Part shown: piece by piece, positions 40,880 to 49,719 of the stretch
Layout: each line of letters begins with the position of its first letter
Numbering within the stretch: the stretch's first letter is position 1
Origin: Streptomyces vinaceus
Lineage (GTDB): Bacteria; Actinomycetota; Actinomycetes; Streptomycetales; Streptomycetaceae
Length of the DNA stretch: 64,000 nucleotides
Direction: 5' to 3'
NCBI RefSeq assembly: GCF_008704935.1
Contig: NZ_CP023692.1
Coordinates: 434,001 to 498,000 of the forward strand
Made by a program: the position numbers and the translations under genes
The notes under the pieces: generated by a model
The model's database searches: none
Seen by the model: only the letters and a program-made list of their open reading frames with translations
What the model was told of the DNA's origin: nothing

Positions 40880-41596
40880 ATGACCCGCCGACCGGAGGCG
40901 GCGCCCCGGGCGCCCCTGAGCAGGGACCGGGTGCTGCGCGCCGCCGTGGAGCTGGCCGACGGCATCGGGATCGAGGCGCTGAGCATGCGCCGGCTCGCCC
41001 AGGAGCTGGGCGTGGTGCCGATGGCGCTCTACAAGCACGTCGCCAACAAGGAGCAGCTCCTCGACGGCATGGTGGAGACCGTCGTGGGCGGCATCGGGCT
41101 CCCGGCCTCCGGGCCGGACTGGCGGGGCGCGGTCCGGCATCGGATCCTCTCCGCGCGCGCCGCGCTGCTGGGGCATCCCTGGGCGGCCCAGGTGATCCGC
41201 TCGCGCAGCGGTCCCACCCCGGCGATCCTCGCCCACCTGGACTCGGTGATCGGCCTGTTCCGCGCCGGGGGCTTCTCGGTCGACCTCACCCACCACGTGA
41301 TGCACGCGCTGGGCGGGCGCGTCCTGGGGTTCACCCAGGAGGTGTTCGACGCCGCCCCGGACCCGGATCCGGCGGCGCGGCCGGCGATGCCGCCGGAGGC
41401 CGCGGCGGCCTATCCCCACGTCGCGGAGCTGGCCGGAGCCGCGGCGCACGACGGCGACTCCGTGGTGGGCGGCGGCTGCGACGACCAGTTCGAGTTCGAG
41501 TTCGCACTGGACCTGCTCCTCGACGGTTTCGAACGCCTGCGCCTGCAGGGCTGGACCTCGGGCGCCCGGCGAGCCGGGGGTGGCCTGATCGCGTAG
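40880..41596 (+). CDS. TetR/AcrR-family regulator (TetR_C type)
   Basis: A 238-aa regulator. The helix-turn-helix spans ~17-62 (ALSMRRLAQELGVVPMALYKHVANKEQLLDGM). The C-terminal half has the all-helical ligand domain with FEFEFALDLLLDGFERL near the end, as in TetR_C. GAAGGAG lies 9 nt before ATG 40880. It is divergent from the DUF4386 gene with two operators between. It likely represses both. The inducer is unknown. Confidence 0.9.
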   Translation: MTRRPEAAPRAPLSRDRVLRAAVELADGIGIEALSMRRLAQELGVVPMALYKHVANKEQLLDGMVETVVGGIGLPASGPDWRGAVRHRILSARAALLGHPWAAQVIRSRSGPTPAILAHLDSVIGLFRAGGFSVDLTHHVMHALGGRVLGFTQEVFDAAPDPDPAARPAMPPEAAAAYPHVAELAGAAAHDGDSVVGGGCDDQFEFEFALDLLLDGFERLRLQGWTSGARRAGGGLIA

Positions 41597-41605
41597 GCTC
41601 GGCCA

Positions 41606-42226
41606 ATGGCCAAGTACTTCGACGTGCACCCCGAGAACCCCCAGCAGCGCACCATCGGCAGTGTCGCTGAAAGCATCCGCTCCGGCGCGCTCGTCGCGTA
41701 CCCGACGGACTCCTGCTACGCGTTGGGCTGCCAGCTCGGCAACCGTGACGGCCTCGCCCGGATCCGGTCCATCCGCAATCTCGACGACCGTCACCACTTC
41801 ACCCTGGTGTGCCAGGACTTCGCCCAGCTGGGCCAGTTGGTGCAGGTCGACAATGACGTGTTCCGTGCGATCAAGGCGTCCACGCCCGGCAGTTACACCT
41901 TCATCCTCCCCGCGACGAAGGAAGTGCCGCGCCAGCTGCTGCACCCCAAGAAGAAGACGGTCGGCGTACGGATCCCCGACCACGCGGTGACGCAGGCCCT
42001 GCTCGCCGAGCTCGGCGAGCCGCTGCTGTCCAGCACCCTGCTCCTGCCGGACGAGCCGGAGCCGCTGACGCAGGGCTGGGAGATCAAGGAGCGCCTCGAC
42101 TACCTCGTGGACATCGTGGTCGACTCGGGCGACTGCGGGACCGAGCCGACCACCGTCATCGACTTCTCCGGCGGCGAGGCCGAGATCGTGCGGCGCGGGG
42201 CCGGGGACACCACGCGGTTCGAGTGA
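41606..42226 (+). CDS. L-threonylcarbamoyladenylate synthase-type (Sua5/YciO/YrdC) protein
   Basis: A 206-aa YrdC-fold protein. Signature blocks are IRSGALVAYPTDSCYALGC, IRNLDDRHHFTLVCQDFAQL, GSYTFILPATKEVPRQLLHPKKKTVGVRIPDH and a C-terminal TTVIDFSGG. The KKKTVGVRIP signature and length resemble YciO more than TsaC/Sua5. TsaC makes threonylcarbamoyl-AMP for tRNA t6A; YciO members are poorly characterised and may act on other carbamoyl or adenylate species. TAGGCT at 41594-41599 is 6 nt before the ATG with no Shine-Dalgarno sequence: a leaderless start. Confidence 0.85.
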   Translation: MAKYFDVHPENPQQRTIGSVAESIRSGALVAYPTDSCYALGCQLGNRDGLARIRSIRNLDDRHHFTLVCQDFAQLGQLVQVDNDVFRAIKASTPGSYTFILPATKEVPRQLLHPKKKTVGVRIPDHAVTQALLAELGEPLLSSTLLLPDEPEPLTQGWEIKERLDYLVDIVVDSGDCGTEPTTVIDFSGGEAEIVRRGAGDTTRFE

Positions 42227-42265
42227 CGGGACCGCTACGGGTGCCGGCGACCGCCGGCCGCGCGG

Positions 42266-42289
42266 CCCGGATACGGATCCGTATCCGGG
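42266..42289. terminator. 24-bp perfect palindrome, bidirectional terminator
   Basis: CCCGGATACGGA followed by its exact complement TCCGTATCCGGG, 40 nt after the plus-strand stop. It immediately abuts a minus-strand stop codon at 42290, so it serves both directions. Confidence 0.65.
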
Positions 42290-42575
42290 TCAGGCGGCGG
42301 GCGGGTCGGCCGGCCGGGACGGCTCGCCTCCGCGGCGGACCAGACCGTACGCCCGGCGCTCGTTCAGCCCGGCGAGGAAGCCGACGCCGCCCCGGAGGAA
42401 CCAGGCCTTGATCAGGGCCTGGTGCCCGGGCTGCCGGCGGGGTGAGCAGGGTCAGGGAGTCCGCCTGGACGCGGGCCGGCTGACGCGGCTCCGCGTCCCT
42501 CGGCCGCTGCAGGCCCGGAGCTTCCTCGGCGAGGCCGAGGGCCTCGGCCAGACCCGTCCCGGCGGAACGGGCTGA
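42290..42575 (-). pseudogene. Decayed minus-strand gene of unknown family
   Basis: The 349-bp gap after the YciO-like gene contains two protein-like minus-strand segments in different frames: GTGLAEALGLAEEAPGLQ continuing to VQADSLTLLTPPA, and then QALIKAWFLRGGVGFLAGLN followed by ERRAYGLVRRGGEP and a stop at 42290. One frameshift near 42435 would join them. There is no start codon or ribosome-binding site. The stop lies against the bidirectional hairpin, as for a real gene end. The family was not recognised. Confidence 0.35.
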
Positions 42576-43007
42576 TCAGCAGCCGAAGTTGACCTTGCGG
42601 AACGAGGCGTAGTGGTCGGCGGTGTAGTAGTCCTCTTCCCACTGCTGTCCGGTGATGATCCGGCGCGCCCCTCGGGTGGGCGAACCCGGGGTGATGACCG
42701 TGTACTCGTGGTAGTAACCGGTGCCGTGGAGGGGCAGCAGCCGCTCGCGGTTCTGGAAGACGACGCCGTCCTGGGAGTAGGGGAACGGCCCGCCCTGGTC
42801 GATGAGGTCGAGGGTGTCGTGCGCCTGGGAGGGCAGTGCCGAGTAGCAGACGCTGCCGACCGCGGCCGCGGCGGCGGCCGCCGCGGGGACGGGCGCGGAG
42901 GCGGGCGCGGGGGTGGCCGAGGCGGCCGGTCCGCCGAGGAGGGCGCCGGCGACTGCGGCCGCGCCGACGAGGGTCAGGAAGCGTGGGGGGATTCTCATGC
43001 GGCCCAT
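42576..43007 (-). CDS. Secreted guanyl-specific ribonuclease, RNase Sa family
   Basis: A 143-aa precursor. The signal peptide spans about 1-31, followed by an Ala/Pro-rich linker. From residue 53 it aligns without gaps to RNase Sa (N1/T1/barnase superfamily): disulfide Cys54-Cys143, guanine-binding Glu88 (FQNRE), catalytic Glu101 (YYHEY), Arg112 and Arg116 (TRGARRI) and His132 (DHY). It cleaves RNA 3' of guanosine outside the cell. ATG 43007 or 42998 are possible starts. No barstar-type inhibitor gene was found on either side, so protection would rely on export or a distant inhibitor. Confidence 0.93.
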   Translation of the reverse strand: MGRMRIPPRFLTLVGAAAVAGALLGGPAASATPAPASAPVPAAAAAAAAVGSVCYSALPSQAHDTLDLIDQGGPFPYSQDGVVFQNRERLLPLHGTGYYHEYTVITPGSPTRGARRIITGQQWEEDYYTADHYASFRKVNFGC

Positions 43008-43184
43008 GATGACGCGCGTAGAGCGGCGGCCGTCAACGCCAACTCCGCTGTGTTTCCTGCCTGTTCACCGGCCATGGACGGCACGTGGCCCGGACGTCGG
43101 CCCCACGTAAGGCGGACGCAACCTCCGGGCCGCGCGGGGCCGGTGGCAGGATGACCGGCAGCCGATCGAGAGAGGTGCCGCACC

Positions 43185-43850
43185 ATGGCAGTCGTCCACC
43201 GGACCACGATGACCCCCGGCAAGCTGGAGCTGCTCGCCGCCTGGCTTCCCGCCCAGCCCTGGTACCGGGCCCCCGGCGCGGGGACCTCCCCCCGGCCGGC
43301 CCGGGCCGGGGGTTTCCGGCTCGACGACCCGCAGGGCGAGGTCGGGATCGAGTTCATGGCGGTCTCCGACGGCGCGGGAGACCGGCAGGTCACGTACCTC
43401 GTGCCCCTCACGTACCGCGGCGCGCCGCTGGAGGGGGCGCAGGAGGCCCTCATCGGTACCTCCGAGCACGGGGTGCTCGGAAGCCGCTGGATCTACGACG
43501 GGACCCACGACCCGGTCCTCGTCGAGCGGTTGTACGCGCTCGTACGGGGCGAGGCGGTGCCGCAGGCGCAGAGCGAGAGCGACACCCCCGACCCGACCGT
43601 CACGGGGTGGTCCGCGGAGACGGCCCACCCGGGCCCGGCCTCGATCCTCGGCGTGTCCGGCGGGCCGGACTCGACCGACGTGCTCGTGCGGACCCCGGCC
43701 GGGAAGCTGACCCTCTCCGTACGGCGCGTCCTGCGGCCCGTACCGGACCGGGAGGACGGCGCCGAGCCGCTGCTGGGCCACGTCACGGCGGAGTGGACCC
43801 TGGCGGACGGCACCAGGGCGCGCGGCCGGTACGCGGTGGTCACGCCCTAG
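43185..43850 (+). CDS. Maltokinase N-terminal cap-like domain protein
   Basis: A 221-aa protein resembling CG0192-type proteins with a maltokinase N-cap fold: MTPGKLELLAAWLPAQPWY, then VTYLVPLTYRGAPLEGAQEALIGTSEHGVLGSRWIYDGTHDPVLVERLYALV, then a second beta-rich segment LSVRRVLRPV. The kinase domain of maltokinase is missing, so it is probably not catalytic. The function of these short proteins in actinomycetes is unknown. GAGAGG precedes the ATG. Transcribed alone. Confidence 0.75.
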   Translation: MAVVHRTTMTPGKLELLAAWLPAQPWYRAPGAGTSPRPARAGGFRLDDPQGEVGIEFMAVSDGAGDRQVTYLVPLTYRGAPLEGAQEALIGTSEHGVLGSRWIYDGTHDPVLVERLYALVRGEAVPQAQSESDTPDPTVTGWSAETAHPGPASILGVSGGPDSTDVLVRTPAGKLTLSVRRVLRPVPDREDGAEPLLGHVTAEWTLADGTRARGRYAVVTP

Positions 43851-43939
43851 AGCCGCCCGGGCCGGGCGGCGGGGACCGGACGCTGCGCGCATCATGGTGG
43901 TGGGGAACGCTCCCCTACGCCCGGCAGAGGAGGGTGCGG

Positions 43940-44167
43940 ATGAGTTCCGAGCGCTACGAGCTGGTGTTTTCCGAGGGCCCGGACACGGCCGAGGACGTGG
44001 TCGTGGTGACGGCCACCGGCCAGGCCGGGCCGGGCGGCCACCCCGTCTACGCGGACGCCTCCGGCATCGTCCGCGCGGAGATCAGCGACCAGGAAGAGGT
44101 GCGCGTCCTCGCCTCCGGCGGTGGCCAGGACCCGGCCCGCGTGGTACGCGTCCGGGCGCTGCCCTGA
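43940..44167 (+). CDS. DUF6296 family small protein
   Basis: A 75-aa protein. The pattern YELVFSEGPDTAEDVVVVTATG, then GGHPVYADASGIVRAEISDQEEVRVLASGGGQ matches DUF6296, a small streptomycete family of unknown function predicted as a beta-rich domain. GAGGAGGG lies 5 nt before ATG 43940. A short monocistronic gene. Confidence 0.75.
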   Translation: MSSERYELVFSEGPDTAEDVVVVTATGQAGPGGHPVYADASGIVRAEISDQEEVRVLASGGGQDPARVVRVRALP

Positions 44168-44365
44168 ACCTTCCCTGAGCCCGCCTCGAACACGCCCCGC
44201 AACCCGCCCGGCACCCCCTGGGCGCTCGCCGTCCGAACGCACGGTTGCTCCGTACGAGTTCTCTTGCGTGCCCGTTCGGTCGCACGCACCGAGCGCATGA
44301 TCATCATTTAGCCGCGCAATCGTTTTGATGCTCCCAACGGGCCGTGGGCGAGCTGGGAAGGCTGC

Positions 44366-45868
44366 GTGGCGATGTCATCGACGCACCGTGCACAAAAGGA
44401 ACGACGGGCACGAAAGGCCCGGGGGGCGCCGGGGAGCAGGACGTGGAGCGTGGTGGCCGCCGTCACCGGCGCCGCCCTCGTCGTCGCCGCGGCGCCGGGC
44501 CGGGCGCCCGAGCAGGATCCCGCCGCCCGGCCGGCGGGCGGCCCGGACGCCGCCGTCACCCTGCTCGTCGGCCGCGCCCTGGACCAGGGCGACGGCGGGA
44601 TCGCCGCGCGGTGCGCCCTGGAGGCATTCCGGGACGGCCTGTGCACCGGCTGGCGTCAGCAGCGCGTGCGGGCCACCTCGCGGGGAGCCGGGTCGGTCCT
44701 GCGCGGACCGGCGTCCCGCGCGGCCGGCGGGGAGGGCCGTACGGTCGTCCTCCCCACCAACTCCGGCGGTCCGCTCGACATCGCGCTGGCCGAGGCGGGT
44801 CAGCTCACCGACGTCACCGTCCACGACGGGCACGGGCGGTACGTGGGCGGCGAACTCGCCCCGCGGAGCCGCCACTGGACCAACACCGAGCCGCTGCGGG
44901 CCGGCGAGCTCTACACCGTGCGGGTCGGGGCGCAGGACGCCGGGGGCACCCCCGTCGGCGTCACCATGGCCTTCCGGACCGCGCCGCCCCCGGACGAGGG
45001 CCGGCTCACGGTGGAGTTCGGGCCGCGCCCGGGCACGTACGGCGCCGGGCAGATCGTGACGGCCGCCCTGAGCCGGCCGGTTCCCGCCGCCGACCGGACC
45101 GCCCGGGCCCGCGTGGAGCGGGCGTTGCAGGTCACCTCGGAGCCGGCCGTCGAGGGCGGCTGGCACTGGGTGGACGACTCGACGCTGCACTACCGGCCGC
45201 GCACGTACTGGCCGGCGCACGCCGAGGTGCACGTGACGAGCGGTCTCGACGGGGTGGAGGTCGGCGACCACGACTACGGCGGACCCTCCGACTCCACGCG
45301 GTTCACCATCGGGGACCGCATCGAGGCGGTCACCGACGCCGGGGCCCACGAGATGACCGTACGCCGCAACGGCAAGGTGATCCGGACGATCCCGGTCACC
45401 ACCGGCAAGGCGGGGTTCCGCACCCGCAGCGGCATCAAGGTGGTGCTGCGCAAGGAGTACCAGGTCCGGATGCGCGGGGACTCCGTCGGCATCAAGCGCG
45501 GCACGAGCGAGTTCTACGACCTGCCCGTCTTCTACGCGACGCGGGTGACGTGGAGCGGCGAGTACGTGCACGCCGCGCCCTGGTCGGTCGCCTCGCAGGG
45601 CGAGGAGAACGTGAGCCACGGCTGTACCGGCATGAGCACGGCGGAGGCCGCCTGGTTCTTCGAGACCGTACGGGAGGGGGACATCGTGCAGGTGGTGAAC
45701 AGCGAGGGGGAGCCGATGGCTCCGTTCGAGAACGGCTTCGGCGACTGGAACCTGGACTGGCGGGCCTGGCAGGCCGGCAGCGCCCTCGCGGGCGACGCCC
45801 CCGTACCGGCGGCCGTCCTTCCGGCGGTGTCCCGCCACGCCGCGTCCCGGCTGCGTCCTCTGACGTGA
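44366..45868 (+). CDS. Secreted L,D-transpeptidase (YkuD) with Ig-like domains
   Basis: A 500-aa exported enzyme. A long basic n-region (~1-25) precedes the hydrophobic helix WSVVAAVTGAALVVAAAPG; no lipobox Cys is visible. Two Ig-like domains (about 165-225 and 230-315; TVEFGPRPGTYGAGQIVTAALSRPV) lead to the YkuD domain (~320-450). The catalytic segment is YVHAAPWSVASQGEENVSHGCTGM with nucleophile Cys420. It forms 3-3 (L,D) crosslinks in peptidoglycan. GGGAAGG lies upstream of GTG 44366; ATG 44372 is also possible. An AT-rich promoter stretch (44290-44340) precedes it, and a long hairpin ends it. Confidence 0.9.
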   Translation: MAMSSTHRAQKERRARKARGAPGSRTWSVVAAVTGAALVVAAAPGRAPEQDPAARPAGGPDAAVTLLVGRALDQGDGGIAARCALEAFRDGLCTGWRQQRVRATSRGAGSVLRGPASRAAGGEGRTVVLPTNSGGPLDIALAEAGQLTDVTVHDGHGRYVGGELAPRSRHWTNTEPLRAGELYTVRVGAQDAGGTPVGVTMAFRTAPPPDEGRLTVEFGPRPGTYGAGQIVTAALSRPVPAADRTARARVERALQVTSEPAVEGGWHWVDDSTLHYRPRTYWPAHAEVHVTSGLDGVEVGDHDYGGPSDSTRFTIGDRIEAVTDAGAHEMTVRRNGKVIRTIPVTTGKAGFRTRSGIKVVLRKEYQVRMRGDSVGIKRGTSEFYDLPVFYATRVTWSGEYVHAAPWSVASQGEENVSHGCTGMSTAEAAWFFETVREGDIVQVVNSEGEPMAPFENGFGDWNLDWRAWQAGSALAGDAPVPAAVLPAVSRHAASRLRPLT

Positions 45869-45885
45869 CCGGCGCAGGGGGCGGT

Positions 45886-45925
45886 CCCGCGCCGTACCCG
45901 GCGGATCCGCCGGGTACGGCGCGGG
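45886..45925. terminator. 40-bp perfect palindrome, bidirectional terminator
   Basis: Bases 45886-45905 are the exact reverse complement of 45906-45925, centred on GGATCC. It lies between the convergent L,D-transpeptidase and DUF4360 genes, 17 nt and 18 nt from their stops. Confidence 0.75.
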
Positions 45926-45943
45926 GGCGTGGGGCGGCAGGGG

Positions 45944-46618
45944 CTATTTCGGGGCGGGGCAGACCTGCCAGGCGAGGTGGTAGAGCGTGCTCACGCTGGC
46001 GTCCGTGGAGTCCATGGCCATGAAGCTCGTGGCGGTCTGCGGATTGGACGTGCCCGCATTCACGCGCAGTTCCGTATTGATGTTGAAGTTGCGTTTCTCC
46101 CCGCAGGGCGCCCAGACCAGGTCGGCGTACTCGGTCTTGTCGCTCGCCTGCCAGTTGTCGTTGTGCGGCCCGTTGAACTGATGGGTGCGCTGCGTCGTCT
46201 GGGGCATTCCCTGGAAGTAGTAGTTCGCCCGTTCCTGGCCCCACGCACCGGGCTGGAGAAAAGCGAATCCGCGGTAATCCGCCTGGACGATGGCATAGGT
46301 GAATCCCGAAGGAACGTGGACGCGCAGATTGAGCTGGCAGTTCTTGCGGAATGCCGTGGGCGGCGCGCCGGGCCCCACTTGGGCGAGGTAGTCACTGTAG
46401 GTGACCGTGAAGGCGGTGTTGTCGGGGGCGACGGCCACTTCGGCGGTGCCCTCCCGGCAGCCGGACCCGTTCACGGTGGCGAGCTCGATCACGATCTTGT
46501 CGGGCGGAGCGGTGATCTGCGGGGTGTGGCCGGCCGCCCCGGCGGAGGTTGCCGCCGTGGCGATCAGCACGGCGGCCGCGCCACCGGTGAGCAGGGTACG
46601 AGACAGGGAATGAGGCAT
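45944..46618 (-). CDS. Secreted DUF4360 protein, copy 1
   Basis: A 224-aa exported protein. Signal peptide 1-~29 (MPHSLSRTLLTGGAAAVLIATAATSAGA). The mature domain shows DUF4360 blocks: NGSGCREGTAEVAVAPDN, FRKNCQLNLRVHVPSGFTYAIVQADYRGFAFLQPGA, WAPCGEKRNFNINTELRV and a C-terminal WQVCP. Four conserved cysteines probably form two disulfides. AGGAG lies 8 nt before ATG 46618. A second copy lies directly upstream. Function unknown; similar proteins occur in fungi and actinomycetes. Confidence 0.85.
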   Translation of the reverse strand: MPHSLSRTLLTGGAAAVLIATAATSAGAAGHTPQITAPPDKIVIELATVNGSGCREGTAEVAVAPDNTAFTVTYSDYLAQVGPGAPPTAFRKNCQLNLRVHVPSGFTYAIVQADYRGFAFLQPGAWGQERANYYFQGMPQTTQRTHQFNGPHNDNWQASDKTEYADLVWAPCGEKRNFNINTELRVNAGTSNPQTATSFMAMDSTDASVSTLYHLAWQVCPAPK

Positions 46619-46666
46619 CGTTGTCACTCCTGATCATCGATCGGTGTTTCCTGCGCTCACGCCGCG

Positions 46667-47320
46667 TCAGGCCGCCGCCGGGCATTCCTTCCACTCGAAG
46701 TGGTAGACCGTGCTCACGCTGCCGTCCGTCGAGTCCATGCTCATGAAGCTCAGGGCCTGCGGGTTCGAGGTCCCCGCGTAGACGCGCAGTTCGCTGTTGA
46801 CGTTGAGGTTGCGCTCCTCGCCGCAGGGCGCGAAGACCAGGTCCTGATAGTCGGTCTGGTCGCTCGCCTGCCAGTTGTCGGAGTACGGACCGCCGAACTG
46901 GTGGTTCGTACGGGCCGTCTGCGGCATGCCCTGGAAGTAGTAGTTCGCGCGCTGCTGGCCGTAGGCCCCGCGCTGGAGGTGGGCGAAGCCGCGGTAGTCG
47001 GCGCGGGCGATGGCGTACGTGAACCCCTGCGGAACGTGGACCTGGAGGGCGAGCTGGCAGTTCTTGCGGAACTCGGTGCCGCCCGAGCCGGCGCCGGCCT
47101 GGGCCAGGTAGTTGCTGTACGTGACGCTGAACGAGGTGTTGTCGGAGGCGGTGGTGACCCCGGCGGTCCCCTGCGGGCATCCCGATCCGTTGACGCCCAC
47201 CACGTCGACGGTGATTCTGCCGGGCGGTGTCGACGGGGTGTCGGCTTGTGCGGGAACGGCCAGGGCGCATAACGCCGCGACCGCCGCGCCGACGGTGAAT
47301 CTGCGGAGCAACATCGTCAT
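46667..47320 (-). CDS. Secreted DUF4360 protein, copy 2
   Basis: A 217-aa exported paralogue of the downstream gene. Signal peptide MTMLLRRFTVGAAVAALCALAVPAQA. The mature region shares nearly all blocks: NGSGCPQGTAGV, FRKNCQLALQVHVPQGFTYAIARADYRGFAHLQ, RANYYFQGMPQT, DNWQASDQTDY, FAPCGEERNLNVNSELRVYAGTSNPQ and MDSTDGSVST, with the same four cysteines. The gap between the pair is 48 nt, so they are a tandem duplication, probably co-transcribed. Divergent from the small iron-permease-like gene. Confidence 0.85.
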   Translation of the reverse strand: MTMLLRRFTVGAAVAALCALAVPAQADTPSTPPGRITVDVVGVNGSGCPQGTAGVTTASDNTSFSVTYSNYLAQAGAGSGGTEFRKNCQLALQVHVPQGFTYAIARADYRGFAHLQRGAYGQQRANYYFQGMPQTARTNHQFGGPYSDNWQASDQTDYQDLVFAPCGEERNLNVNSELRVYAGTSNPQALSFMSMDSTDGSVSTVYHFEWKECPAAA

Positions 47321-47496
47321 TTCTCCATTCCTCGCTCGAATTTCGGCATGCACATGCCACCACAGCGCGTGGGTGCTGGGAAGGACGCGAAACGGCCAAG
47401 GCCTCCGGTTCGCACCCCCCTGGCCGAATTCGGGCCGCACGGGACCGGACGGGAAACGGCGGGTGTGCGACGGCCGCGGTGGGGCAGGCGCCGGGT

Positions 47497-47889
47497 ATGG
47501 CACTCCAGCACCCGGCGGAACGCGCGAGCGAGGGGCGGACCGCCCGCTTCGAGAAACTGGCCGAGCTCGCCTCCAATTTCACGAGTTCCGCCGTCTTCTC
47601 CGTCCTGTGCGTGCTCCTCGTGGCCGGTTTCGTGGCCGTCCACCTGGCGGGGCTGTCCACGGAGTGGCAGCACCTCGCCGGTGACGCCATGGCCGCCGTG
47701 TCCCTGCTGCTGCTGGCCCTGCTGAAGAACTCCGAGCGCCGCGCCGAGCACGCCATCCAGCGCAAACTCGACGCGATCGCCGCCGCGCTGCTGGAGCGGC
47801 AGGAGGGCGACGAGGGCGGGCGTGACGCGGCGGCGGCCAAGGCCCGCGAGGACCTGGAATCCGCGATCCGGATGGAGGACCGTCTGTAG
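47497..47889 (+). CDS. Low-affinity iron permease family small membrane protein
   Basis: A 130-aa protein with two hydrophobic helices (FSVLCVLLVAGFVAVHLAGL and MAAVSLLLLALLKNSERRAEHAI), followed by a charged coiled-coil-like tail. The pattern FEKLAELASNFTSSAVFSVLC...LLKNSERRAEHAIQRKLDAIAAAL matches Fe_cl_perm (low-affinity iron permease) family members found in bacteria. Transport of iron has not been proven for such short forms. Its 3' end is 17 nt from the convergent antiporter gene. Confidence 0.75.
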   Translation: MALQHPAERASEGRTARFEKLAELASNFTSSAVFSVLCVLLVAGFVAVHLAGLSTEWQHLAGDAMAAVSLLLLALLKNSERRAEHAIQRKLDAIAAALLERQEGDEGGRDAAAAKAREDLESAIRMEDRL

Positions 47890-47906
47890 GGTCCACGCCC
47901 CTGGCT

Positions 47907-49715
47907 CTAGGTCTGGAGGGCCACCGCCAGCAGCAGGGCGGCCACGCCCACGGCCAGCCACGTCAGGTAGTCCCCGACCAACCCCGAATGCAGGCGGCGC
48001 AGCGGCAGGACCGCGGTGGCCGCCGCCCGGCGCAGCCCCGCGCCGCCCGGCCACCACAGCGCGGCACCGGCCAGCAGGCACGCCAGTGCCACCGATGCCA
48101 GGCCGAGCCCCGCGCCCACCGCGGTCCACTCCACGGGAACCTGGTGCGCGGCCTCGCCACCCGGTGTCCCGCCGCCCGCGGCAGCCGCGTATCCGGCCCG
48201 GTCGGTGAAGAGCGCCGCGCCGTGGCCGAGGCCCCGCGCGAGCGCCGGGACCACACCGACGAGCAGTCCCAGCAGGAGCAGTACGGCCGGAACCGCGACC
48301 ATGGGCGGGTGCGGTGACTGCTGCGGCTCGCGTACCTCGGGCTCCTCCCCCTCCCCTGCGGTCTCGGCGTCGGCGGGCCCCGCACGCGGGGGCCGCCCGG
48401 CGCCCCTGAAGATCCGGGCGGCCGCTCGCAGCAGCGCGCCGCCGGTCACCGCCGAGGTCAGGAGGAACACCGGCAGCAGCGCGTGGCCCGCCGCCTCCTC
48501 GCCGAGGGCCTTGCCCAGCCCCGCGCCGAACGGCGGGAGTCCCGCGAGGACCAGCGCGCCGAGGGCGAAGAGCAGGCCCACCGCCCGCTGGGCGCGGGCC
48601 CTGCCGTGGAGGCCGTGCTCGTCCACCGATCCGTACTGGTCCAGGAGGACCCCGCACAGCCCGAAGAGGGCCGCCTTCGCGCAGCCGTGCCCGGCCACGT
48701 ACACGGCCGTGGCTCCGGTGCCCGCCGGGGTCAGCAGGGCGATGCCGACGAGGAACAGCCCGACGTGGCTGACCGTGGAGAAGGCCAGCATCCGCTTCAG
48801 GTGCCGCTGCGGCCAGCACATGAGGGCGCCGAGCAGCGCCGTGACGACGCCCACGGCGACGAAGGTGGTCCGGAACGCGGTGTGCGGGATCCCGCCGGGC
48901 CCCGAGAACACCGTCCAGTACAGGCGGGCCGCCCCGTACACGCCCAGCTCGACCATGACCCCGGACATCAGCATGCACACCGGGGTCGGTGCGACGGTGT
49001 GGGCGTCGGGGAGCCAGAAGTGGAACGGCGCGGCCGCGGCCTTCACCAGGAAGGCCGTGGTGACGAGGACGAAGGCGACGACCGTCAGGGCGTCGGTGGG
49101 CTGCCCGGCGAGCCGTTCCCCGAGCCTGGCCATGTTGAGCTCGCCGGTACGGGCGTACAGCATGGCGATGCCGAGGAGGGAGCCGTAGGCGGCGAAAGAC
49201 GTGACGATCCCGAAGGTGAGGGCGCCCTGGAGGGGCCTGGGGTCTTCGATGCGGTAGCCGGTCAGCGCGAACGCGGCGACGCTCATGAGCTCGAAGAAGA
49301 CGAAGGCGTTGAACAGGTCCGCCGTGAGCGCGAAGCCGACCATGCCCGCCTCGAAGAGCAGGATCAGCGCGGGGAAGACCCCGGCCCGGTCCCCGGCCGG
49401 CTCGTCGAAGTAGCGCCAGGAGTAGACGATCACGGCGAGGACGAGGGTCGAGGCGAGCAGGGCCAGGCCCGTGCCGAGCGGGTCGGCGAGCAGCACGATC
49501 CCGATGTCGGCGGGCTGTCCGCCGATCCGTACACCCGCCCGGTCCGCGGTGTGCGGCCACAGGGCGGCCAGGCAGCCCAGGTCGGCCGCCGCCGTCGCGG
49601 TGGCGAGCAGGTCGCAGCCGAGCCGGGGCAGCCACCGGCCGGCCACGGCCAGCAGCACGGCCCCGATCAGCGGGATCGCCAGGGCCAGCGGCAGGAGCGC
49701 CTCGGCGTCCGTCAT
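47907..49715 (-). CDS. mnhD: Mrp/Mbh-type antiporter subunit D-like (NuoL/M/N-type)
   Basis: A 602-aa polytopic protein of ~14-16 helices, homologous to complex I antiporter subunits. Conserved proton-path residues are Glu142 ([15 protein letters not shown]) and Lys225 ([18 protein letters not shown]), with [20 protein letters not shown] following. It is the only large subunit in the operon; no full MrpA-like (NuoL) gene is present. Last gene of the seven-gene unit, 4 nt after the C subunit. The module exchanges Na+/K+ for protons in Mrp complexes or couples a redox enzyme in Mbh complexes. Confidence 0.88.
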   Translation of the reverse strand: MTDAEALLPLALAIPLIGAVLLAVAGRWLPRLGCDLLATATAAADLGCLAALWPHTADRAGVRIGGQPADIGIVLLADPLGTGLALLASTLVLAVIVYSWRYFDEPAGDRAGVFPALILLFEAGMVGFALTADLFNAFVFFELMSVAAFALTGYRIEDPRPLQGALTFGIVTSFAAYGSLLGIAMLYARTGELNMARLGERLAGQPTDALTVVAFVLVTTAFLVKAAAAPFHFWLPDAHTVAPTPVCMLMSGVMVELGVYGAARLYWTVFSGPGGIPHTAFRTTFVAVGVVTALLGALMCWPQRHLKRMLAFSTVSHVGLFLVGIALLTPAGTGATAVYVAGHGCAKAALFGLCGVLLDQYGSVDEHGLHGRARAQRAVGLLFALGALVLAGLPPFGAGLGKALGEEAAGHALLPVFLLTSAVTGGALLRAAARIFRGAGRPPRAGPADAETAGEGEEPEVREPQQSPHPPMVAVPAVLLLLGLLVGVVPALARGLGHGAALFTDRAGYAAAAGGGTPGGEAAHQVPVEWTAVGAGLGLASVALACLLAGAALWWPGGAGLRRAAATAVLPLRRLHSGLVGDYLTWLAVGVAALLLAVALQT

Positions 49716-49719
49716 GGCC

